A stretch of 11,126 nt of DNA from Promethearchaeota archaeon (GTDB lineage: Archaea > Asgardarchaeota > Lokiarchaeia > Sigynarchaeales > MK-D1). Each line of letters starts with the position of its first letter. Positions within the stretch are counted from its first letter, which is position 1. The position numbers and the translations under genes were made by a program. Below are positions 1 to 5,585 of this stretch, one piece after another. A model generated the notes under the pieces. The model saw only the letters and a list, made by a program, of their open reading frames with translations, was not told the origin of the DNA and did not search any database. The stretch covers positions 1 to 11,126 of the forward strand of contig JAEOUK010000516.1 in the NCBI GenBank assembly GCA_016839385.1, in the 5' to 3' direction.

Positions 1-720
1 AAAGGCAAAATTACATTAAAACTAAAAAACATTTCCTTTAGGCATAAAAACAAATATAATCTAAAATCGGGAAATTATGTGAAGATTTCTATTTCTGATG
101 ATGGACCAGGAATTCTACCAGATATATTGCCGAAGATTTTCAATCCGTTTTTTACAACAAAGGAAGAAAAATTGGGTTTAGGACTGCCTGTTGCTTATAG
201 TATTGCCAGAAATCATGGTGGAACAATCGATGTGGAATCTTCGCCTGGACAAGGAAGCACATTTCACATTTTCCTACCTGCAAGCAAGGAGTTAGAGCAA
301 GAACAAGAGGAGCAAATCTTAAAAGAAAAACCAAGGAAATTCCAACGGATCTTAGTTATGGATGATGATCCTGTAATCCTTAGCATTATTATAAAACTCC
401 TTTCAAAACTTGGATACCAATCAGATCAAGCTGTTAATGGTCAAGAGGTTTTGGAGAAATTCAAACATAGTAAAACGAACAAAAAACCCTATGATTTGAT
501 AATATTGGACCTAAACATCATAGACGGAATGGGAGGAGTAGAAACTATGGAAGCCTTGAAAAAACTCGATGAAAATGTTAAAGTTATAGTTTCCAGTGGA
601 TATTCTTCAGATCCAGTACTTAGTAATTATGAACAATATGGATTCATCGGTAGAATTCCTAAGCCTTATCTGATAAAAGATTTAAAAGATGTTATAGACG
701 CTGCAGAGCAAGCTCAATAA
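1..720 (+). CDS. Hybrid sensor histidine kinase/response regulator, C-terminal part (5' end outside window)
   Basis: The reading frame is open from base 1, so this is the 3' part (239 residues) of a longer gene; the GTG at 79 lies inside the ATPase domain and is not a credible start. Residues about 1-95 are the end of a HATPase_c domain. The G1 box is DDGPGI (33-38), the F box is around FNPFFTTK (47-54), and the ATP lid is GLGLP (59-63), followed by the usual NHGG and GxGSTF motifs. After a charged Glu-rich linker comes a complete receiver domain. It has an acidic pocket (DDD, 121-123), a phospho-acceptor Asp at about 170 in ILDL, the Ser pair in VSSGY, and the conserved Lys in PKP (221). Known for the family: ATP-dependent autophosphorylation followed by transfer to the receiver Asp. 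The His-bearing DHp domain and any PAS or other sensor domain must lie upstream, so the stimulus is unknown. The stop at 720 abuts the stop of the RNase III gene on the other strand. Confidence 0.93.
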   Translation, partial: KGKITLKLKNISFRHKNKYNLKSGNYVKISISDDGPGILPDILPKIFNPFFTTKEEKLGLGLPVAYSIARNHGGTIDVESSPGQGSTFHIFLPASKELEQEQEEQILKEKPRKFQRILVMDDDPVILSIIIKLLSKLGYQSDQAVNGQEVLEKFKHSKTNKKPYDLIILDLNIIDGMGGVETMEALKKLDENVKVIVSSGYSSDPVLSNYEQYGFIGRIPKPYLIKDLKDVIDAAEQAQ

Positions 721-1524
721 TTATTCTGGAACATAAGGAAGAAAAATTAGTTCACAGAATTTTGAAGCAGCTATATATTTAGCTTTTTGTTTTGATGCAC
801 CCATTCCCACAGCGGAAAAAGATTGGTTAATTATATTAGGAACAGGAGTAGCTGTAACCTCATAAATATAGACGGGAAGATGATCAGGACCCCTTCTACG
901 TACCAAGGTATATCTTGGTAGTCGCGTTTTATTTTTTAAACATAATTCTTGTAAAGTGGTGATTGGATCTTTTGGGGTTAATTCCAAATTACTATACAAA
1001 TTTTCGAGATCCTTCTTGCGATCACGAATTTTTGGATGAATTTTTTCTTCAGACAACATAGAAGTTTCAAAAGGGATATCTAAATCTTTGTTAATTTTTT
1101 CCCAAAATTGTTTACACACTTCATACCCTCTTGATATGAAAAATGCACCAAATAGGGCTTCGACAAAGTTAGCTTTATCCTTCATTGTTGGAATATAAGG
1201 TGTTGCAGTTCGGATCACTTCTGATAATTGGATTAAATCAAAAATTTGTGATAAATAATTGTTTTTCACAAGTTTAATGCGACCCCGAGTCATTTCTCCC
1301 TCAGTTAGAGAGTCTTCTGAGGAAAAAATAAGTTCAGTAGTAATAAGTTCAATCACTGCATCACCAAGGAATTCATATCTTTCGTAGTCTTGTGCTGAAG
1401 GATCTATTGCATGGTAGGAGGGATGAGTTAGAGCTCTGAGAAAGTGATGAGTATCAATATCCTTCATGTTCCAACTATGTAACCATTGCTTTTGTGCTGG
1501 TGTAAGATCCTCCATTGAAATCAT
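721..1524 (-). CDS. rnc: Ribonuclease III with C-terminal dsRNA-binding domain
   Basis: 267 residues with the standard bacterial class 1 layout. The RNase III domain spans about 10-150 and carries the signature ERYEFLGDAV (48-57), giving E48, the catalytic E51 and D55. The second metal-binding motif is ANFVEALFGAFF (118-129), with E122 conserved. The position that is Asp in E. coli and Aquifex enzymes (D114/D107) is Asn119 here. A charged linker (about 150-185) is longer than in typical bacterial enzymes. The dsRBD (about 186-261) shows TTLQELC, PRYTLVRRRGPDH and the helix-2 motif GASKQKAKYIAA. Family role: cleavage of double-stranded RNA in rRNA and mRNA processing. RNase III is uncommon in archaea, so its presence is notable. 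The start is ATG at 1524; an in-frame ATG at 1515 (residue 4) is equally possible. It is the last gene of a leftward trio, 52 bp after the isomerase-like gene, with T tracts in between that may separate the transcripts. Confidence 0.93.
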   Translation of the reverse strand: MISMEDLTPAQKQWLHSWNMKDIDTHHFLRALTHPSYHAIDPSAQDYERYEFLGDAVIELITTELIFSSEDSLTEGEMTRGRIKLVKNNYLSQIFDLIQLSEVIRTATPYIPTMKDKANFVEALFGAFFISRGYEVCKQFWEKINKDLDIPFETSMLSEEKIHPKIRDRKKDLENLYSNLELTPKDPITTLQELCLKNKTRLPRYTLVRRRGPDHLPVYIYEVTATPVPNIINQSFSAVGMGASKQKAKYIAASKFCELIFLPYVPE

Positions 1525-1549
1525 CAGCTAATTGTGTGATGTTGGGATT

Positions 1550-1570
1550 AAAAAAAATTAGTACAAAAAA
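1550..1570 (-). terminator. Putative oligo-T terminator between isomerase-like gene and RNase III
   Basis: On the minus strand, T6 (1570-1565) and T8 (1557-1550) follow the isomerase-like stop codon (1577) within 30 bases. Oligo-T tracts without a strong hairpin are the usual archaeal termination signal. The T8 run followed by AAT also lies about 27 bases upstream of the RNase III start, so it might instead be a TATA-like element. The tracts are visible; their function is inferred. Confidence 0.3.
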
Positions 1571-1576
1571 GGGATT

Positions 1577-2452
1577 TTAATCAGAAGAGGTATCCAATTT
1601 CTCAATTAATTCTTTTAGATATCGTAAACTTGCGACAGATTTTTGAGCTAAATTAGATGATGCATGAGTTTCTAAAGAATAATAACCTGTATAACCAAAA
1701 TCAACAGATTGCTGTATAAGTTTCTTGTAATCGATTTTCCCAGTTCCTACAACATCAAACAAACTATGAAGTTTTAAAATTCTGGTTCGAGCATCCTTAA
1801 TATGCATGTGTTGTACCCATCCTTTTTTGTAGAACAAGGCATAAGCTTCAGGTGTCGTTGGCTGTTTTACTGAAAAGAAATTTCCTGGATCTAAATTTAG
1901 TTTCAATGAAGGTGAATCCATATCAACAAGAAATCGGGCTGTATTTGCGATTGTGTCTGCAAAAGCAACACTTTCGTTCTCTAAAACAAGAATCTTTTTC
2001 AATTTTTCCGCTTTTTCGATATAAGGCTTCATAAGCGCAAGCATTTCAAGATATTTCTCTTCATATTTAATACCAAAAATTGGTTTTAGGAAATTGAAAA
2101 TTCTAATATAAGGGGTTTCAAAGAAGTCAGCAATTTCAACGATTCTATCAAAATAGCTCATATTATAATTTGGATTCCGTGAAAAAGAAGCAGTTTTATT
2201 CGTAGCAAACTTTGAGCTGGGTAAAACGCATTTAAATAATGGGGAAGAAATCACACTAACTTTCATATTTTTCTTATCAAGATAGTTTTTCATCCGGTTA
2301 AGTTCATCATCCGTGAATAACGCAATGTTCTTGTTCCAAACTTTTCTCACTTCCACTGTCTTGCAACCAACAGAGGAGGCGATATTTAAGGCTTGTCGGA
2401 AATCTTGAGTTAGTTCATCGGTAATTACAGATAATTGATCTAATAAAGCCAT
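1577..2452 (-). CDS. Sugar phosphate isomerase/epimerase-like TIM-barrel protein
   Basis: 291 residues that fit the xylose isomerase-like / AP endonuclease 2 TIM-barrel superfamily (PF01261 type). The N-terminal part has the first strand and helix with GCKTVEVRKVW (29-39). The metal-site motifs follow in barrel order: LENE (157-160), LNLDPGNFF with D188 (185-193), HMHIKDA (215-221), VGTGKIDY (235-242) and the last-strand SLETH with E261 (259-263). All expected metal-binding Glu, Asp and His positions appear present, so the protein should be an active divalent-metal enzyme. The substrate cannot be read from sequence: relatives include sugar epimerases, inosose dehydratases, hydroxypyruvate isomerases and endonuclease IV. 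Conserved Glu/Asp/His spacing and lack of the endonuclease IV motif set favour the sugar-active branch. Start ATG at 2452. It lies 41 bp downstream of the gamma-glutamyltransferase gene on the same strand, consistent with co-transcription. Confidence 0.83.
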   Translation of the reverse strand: MALLDQLSVITDELTQDFRQALNIASSVGCKTVEVRKVWNKNIALFTDDELNRMKNYLDKKNMKVSVISSPLFKCVLPSSKFATNKTASFSRNPNYNMSYFDRIVEIADFFETPYIRIFNFLKPIFGIKYEEKYLEMLALMKPYIEKAEKLKKILVLENESVAFADTIANTARFLVDMDSPSLKLNLDPGNFFSVKQPTTPEAYALFYKKGWVQHMHIKDARTRILKLHSLFDVVGTGKIDYKKLIQQSVDFGYTGYYSLETHASSNLAQKSVASLRYLKELIEKLDTSSD

Positions 2453-2493
2453 ATCTTCGATTATATCTAGTTAAATATAGATGTTTCTAATGA

Positions 2494-4161
2494 TTAGAAC
2501 CCTATTACACATCCATCACAACGGGGATCGGAACCAGCGACATATACCTTGTTATTTGGATCTCTCATGATAATTTGACCATTTCCAAATAGACTTCGAC
2601 CGATACCTTCAATAATATTGATGGAGTGCCCCATTTTTCTTAATTTTTCCACGGTATTCAAATCAACGCCTTCCTCCATTGCAACGGTTCCTGATGAAGT
2701 ACCTCCAAGTATACTAAATCGTAAAGAATCTAGTGCTTCTTGAGGATTATAATGATAATCAATTAATTTCGTTAATGCTTGAACATGTGCTTGTGGTTGA
2801 TTATAACCGCCCATAATACCAAAACATGCAAATAATTCATTTGTTTCTTTAGTTACTGCCATTCCAGGAATTATGGTGTGATATGGGCGTTTATTTGGAG
2901 CAATCACATTAGGATGATCTGGTAATAGGGAAAAGCAACTCCCCCGGTTCTGCAACACAAATCCGGTTCCTTCAGGAACAATACCAGTTCCAAAACTTTC
3001 ATAATTGGAATTAATAAAACTGCATGCATTTCCTTCAGAATCTGCGGTAGCAAGATAAACAGTGTCTGAATGATTTTGCGGGGAACCATGTTGTTGATTA
3101 ATTTTTGAATTTTTTAAATCAATTAAAGAACGACGTGACTCAGCATATGATTTCGATAATAATTCATTCACTGGGACATTATAGTGATCAAGATCAGCAA
3201 CAAAGTACCGTGAATCGGCAAAAGCAAGTCGTAGACACTCAATCAATATATGATAATATTTATAGCTAGTTGGTTTAATATTAGACATATTAAAACCTTC
3301 TAGAAGGTTTAGAGCAAGAAGCGCTGTAATTCCTTGCCCATTAGGTGGTATTTCAAAAATCTTTATTCCTCTATATTCAGTATATATAGGACTTACTAAT
3401 TCAGACTTATGAGCTTGAAGATCTTCATGAGTTAATTTTCCTCCTTCCTCAAAGATTACTTTAGTTATCTCATTTGCTACCCATCCTTTATAAAATCCTG
3501 ATTTACCCTTGCTGGTTATTTCTTTCAATACACTTGCGAGATACGAATTCGTAAAAATTTGACCTTGTTTTGGGGCTTTATTATCAATAAGTAGTTCCGA
3601 ACCATATCGGGAATTCTTTAATTTTGATTGACTGAGTTTCCACATAATTGATATTAATGGACTCACAGGAAATCCTTCTTCGGCAATTTTTATAGCAGGT
3701 TCAAGTACTTCTCCAATTGAAAAGGTTCCAAACTCAGTTAATGTATCTATCCACCCTGCTACTGCACCCGGAACAGTTATTGCATGGACATTAGAACTAG
3801 GAATTGTATTTCCTTTAATTCCTTCATTCCTTAAAATTTCCAGAGATAATTTTTTTGGAGCTCGGCCGGAACCATTTATTCCTTGCACATTCTTCGTCGA
3901 ATGATTATAGAACAAACAAAAGCAATCCCCTCCAATCCCAGTACTCATTGGTTCTACTACATTTAAGACAGCTGCAGTGGCAACAGCAGCATCTGCAGCA
4001 TTACCTCCTTTTTTCAAGATTGACAACCCTGCTTCGGCAGCTAAAGGTTGACTAGCTCCTACTACTCCATGTTTTGCATATAGAGGAGAGCGTCTAGAAT
4101 TGAAAGAGAAAAGATTTTCTGAAATAAATTTCATATGTACTTGGTTTGCCTCTAGATACAT
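2494..4161 (-). CDS. Gamma-glutamyltransferase family enzyme (YwrD/HpxW-like), Ntn-hydrolase
   Basis: 555 residues covering a full GGT precursor. The large-subunit hallmark is at 25-101: SRRSPLYAKHGVVGASQP, GGNAADAAVA, and NVVEPMSTGIGGD. The predicted autoprocessing site and nucleophile is Thr367 in HSDTVYLATAD (364-373), the position of Thr391 in E. coli GGT. The small subunit then carries GTGIVPEGTGFVLQNRG (391-407) and NKRPYHTIIPGMA (423-435). The DTVYL version and QNRG motif match the YwrD/oxamate amidohydrolase-like branch better than classical glutathione-degrading GGT, so the amide substrate is uncertain. No signal peptide is visible, which suggests a cytosolic enzyme, unlike periplasmic or secreted GGTs. 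Start: ATG at 4161 gives this length, but ATG at 4134 (residue 10) is at least as likely; it still precedes the conserved SRRSP and places a TATA-like element about 26 bases upstream. Stop TAA at 2494. It is the first gene of the leftward trio. Confidence 0.92.
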   Translation of the reverse strand: MYLEANQVHMKFISENLFSFNSRRSPLYAKHGVVGASQPLAAEAGLSILKKGGNAADAAVATAAVLNVVEPMSTGIGGDCFCLFYNHSTKNVQGINGSGRAPKKLSLEILRNEGIKGNTIPSSNVHAITVPGAVAGWIDTLTEFGTFSIGEVLEPAIKIAEEGFPVSPLISIMWKLSQSKLKNSRYGSELLIDNKAPKQGQIFTNSYLASVLKEITSKGKSGFYKGWVANEITKVIFEEGGKLTHEDLQAHKSELVSPIYTEYRGIKIFEIPPNGQGITALLALNLLEGFNMSNIKPTSYKYYHILIECLRLAFADSRYFVADLDHYNVPVNELLSKSYAESRRSLIDLKNSKINQQHGSPQNHSDTVYLATADSEGNACSFINSNYESFGTGIVPEGTGFVLQNRGSCFSLLPDHPNVIAPNKRPYHTIIPGMAVTKETNELFACFGIMGGYNQPQAHVQALTKLIDYHYNPQEALDSLRFSILGGTSSGTVAMEEGVDLNTVEKLRKMGHSINIIEGIGRSLFGNGQIIMRDPNNKVYVAGSDPRCDGCVIGF

Positions 4162-4168
4162 AATAACA
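4154..4168. promoter_or_regulatory. Candidate shared TATA-like element between divergent genes
   Basis: The two divergent start codons at 4161 and 4183 are only 21 bp apart. The sequence TACATAATAA (around 4157-4165) is TATA-like on both strands. Its centre is about 23 bases from the UPF0280-like ATG (4183) and about 26 bases from the alternative gamma-glutamyltransferase ATG (4134). These are archaeal TATA-to-start spacings expected for leaderless transcripts in both directions. The element and distances are visible; promoter function is inferred. Confidence 0.35.
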
Positions 4169-4182
4169 TTTAGGACCCTAAC

Positions 4183-4893
4183 ATGCCCTTATTAGCTCAT
4201 ATAAAAAAACATGTAATTATTGAGGAATCAGATGTTACCATCATATCTGATTCAATAAGATACATAGATGTTGCTCTAAACTGTTTGATGAGGGAAAGAG
4301 AGAAAATTAAAGATGTAATTAAGGAGAATCCTGAATTTGGCACATCATTCTCCCCCTACACAAGTAAAGACACATCAGAAGTAATTCTTCGAATGCAAAA
4401 TGCAGCAAAATTAGCTAATGTAGGACCTATGGCAGCGATCGCGGGTGTATTAGCAGATCTTATGACTGAACAGATGATAAACAGCGGAGCCAAGATAGCT
4501 GTAGTAGAAAATGGTGGAGAGATAGCTATTAATTCAATTGATGATATTTTTATCGGATTATATTCCCACACGACCGAAGTTAAAAATAAGATTGGATTTC
4601 TTTACAAGGGAAAAAGTAAAGCTTTGGGAATTGGAACAAGTTCAGGAATGTTTGGACATGCCAAGAGCTTGGGAAAAGCGGATACTGTAACAATTTTTGC
4701 AGAAAAAGCAGGGATAGCGGATGCAGTAGCAACAAGAATAGCAAATGTAATAACACGAGATGGAAAGGAGTGCAATGTCATTAATGCCATTAAATTAACC
4801 GAAACCATGGATTTTATTCAAGGATCCTTTATTACATGCGGTGATATTGTAGTAAAGGTAGGAGTGATCCCAGAATTATTATTTTCTATCTAA
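4183..4893 (+). CDS. UPF0280 family protein (ApbE-like fold), function unknown
   Basis: 236 residues matching the archaeal/bacterial UPF0280 family, distant relatives of the ApbE flavin transferase superfamily. Motifs in order: VGPMAAIAG (80-88), VENGGEIAI (108-116), GIGTSSGMFGH (149-159), ADTVTIFAE (166-174) and ADAVATRIANVI (179-190). The GG, TSSG and ADAxAT blocks correspond to the ApbE-like core that binds flavin or metal, but the family has no firmly established reaction that I know of. No signal peptide or lipobox is present, so unlike ApbE lipoproteins it is probably cytosolic. Length is normal for the family. Start ATG at 4183, 21 bp from the divergent gamma-glutamyltransferase gene, probably leaderless since no convincing Shine-Dalgarno sequence precedes it. 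The roadblock-like gene follows after 47 bp. Confident on family, not on function. Confidence 0.87.
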   Translation: MPLLAHIKKHVIIEESDVTIISDSIRYIDVALNCLMREREKIKDVIKENPEFGTSFSPYTSKDTSEVILRMQNAAKLANVGPMAAIAGVLADLMTEQMINSGAKIAVVENGGEIAINSIDDIFIGLYSHTTEVKNKIGFLYKGKSKALGIGTSSGMFGHAKSLGKADTVTIFAEKAGIADAVATRIANVITRDGKECNVINAIKLTETMDFIQGSFITCGDIVVKVGVIPELLFSI

Positions 4894-4940
4894 AGATAGC
4901 AAAATTATAAGGAGAATTTATCCTAATCCTCAATAGGGAA

Positions 4941-5435
4941 ATGAGCATAAATTTCGTTGAGATTGGAAAACAGTTAAAAGAAACTCTAAACACTGAAGTT
5001 GCAATCATCGATAAATACGGTTTTATCTTAAGTTCAAGCATTAAGGAGTTTAAAAAAGATTCTGTTCTATCAACAACACTGTTAGATTTTATCAATGCTC
5101 GATCTCGAGTTGCCTTAGAACTTCATTCAGAAGAGATTAACTCTTTAGTCTTAACTATATCCGGAACAAATTTTGTATTCACTTATGCAGAGCAATTATT
5201 TATAATGACTAAAATCCCAGATCATGTGAACCTTTCGGAATTTCTTCCCAGCATAAATCGATTTATATCTATGTTAGATCAAAATTCTTCACGTGTAGAA
5301 ATTCATGATTTCAAAGAATTCAATATTTCAGAAGAATTGGAGAAGATCGAAAGTAATATCGAAGAGGAAACTAATCGAAATGAAGGAAAATATGCAATTT
5401 TTACAGATATAATAAAACATATTGACAAATTGTAA
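4941..5435 (+). CDS. Small roadblock/LC7-like protein with acidic tail
   Basis: 164 residues, no close family recognised. An N-terminal helix (about 4-16) is followed by a strand-turn-strand VAIIDKYGFILSSSI (20-34), then a helix LSTTLLDFINARS (43-55), strands SLVLTIS and FVFTYAEQLFIMTK (68-91), and a helix at 98-113. This order and the hydrophobic/DxxG pattern fit a roadblock/LC7 fold. The tail (about 120-164) is acidic and helical, with EELEKIESNIEEE at 131-143. Roadblock proteins in archaea, bacteria and eukaryotes dimerise and bind or regulate small GTPases. The next gene downstream is a small GTPase, which supports such a role by inference. Start ATG at 4941: no alternative start exists between it and the upstream in-frame stop at 4908. 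A GGAG at 4911-4914 is too far away to be a normal ribosome site; AGGG at 4935-4938 is too close. A longin-like or profilin-like fold cannot be excluded. Confidence 0.8.
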   Translation: MSINFVEIGKQLKETLNTEVAIIDKYGFILSSSIKEFKKDSVLSTTLLDFINARSRVALELHSEEINSLVLTISGTNFVFTYAEQLFIMTKIPDHVNLSEFLPSINRFISMLDQNSSRVEIHDFKEFNISEELEKIESNIEEETNRNEGKYAIFTDIIKHIDKL

Positions 5436-5441
5436 AAAAAA

Positions 5442-5505
5442 AAAATCCGGGATTTTGGAAATTAATCCTCAAAATGTATTTACGATCATGAGGACTATCT
5501 TTTTT
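5442..5505 (+). terminator. Putative termination region after the roadblock-like gene
   Basis: Two small inverted repeats follow the stop codon. AAAATCC/GGATTTT (5442-5456) has a one-base centre and sits directly after a run of 12 A. TCCTCA (5466-5471) pairs with TGAGGA (5489-5494) and is followed by T6 (5500-5505). The second resembles a hairpin plus T-tract terminator. Its 17-base loop makes the hairpin weak, so the T6 tract may be the actual signal. The rest of the 150-bp gap (5506-5585) shows nothing I can identify. Confidence 0.35.
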
Positions 5506-5585
5506 CATACGATTAAGTGGTGCTGTCCAGTTCTAACGACGTCATATGGATCAAAAAGTTAAACTTACCCTGATAGTGACTCATT

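Noticed and set aside
79..720. Reading the kinase gene as starting at GTG 79
   Set aside because: The frame is open from base 1, and the GTG falls just before the G1 box inside the ATPase domain, so the real start is outside the window.
5488..5562. 24-codon frame starting at ATG 5488 in the gap before the GTPase gene
   Set aside because: No ribosome site, overlaps the T6 tract and its composition shows no protein-like pattern.
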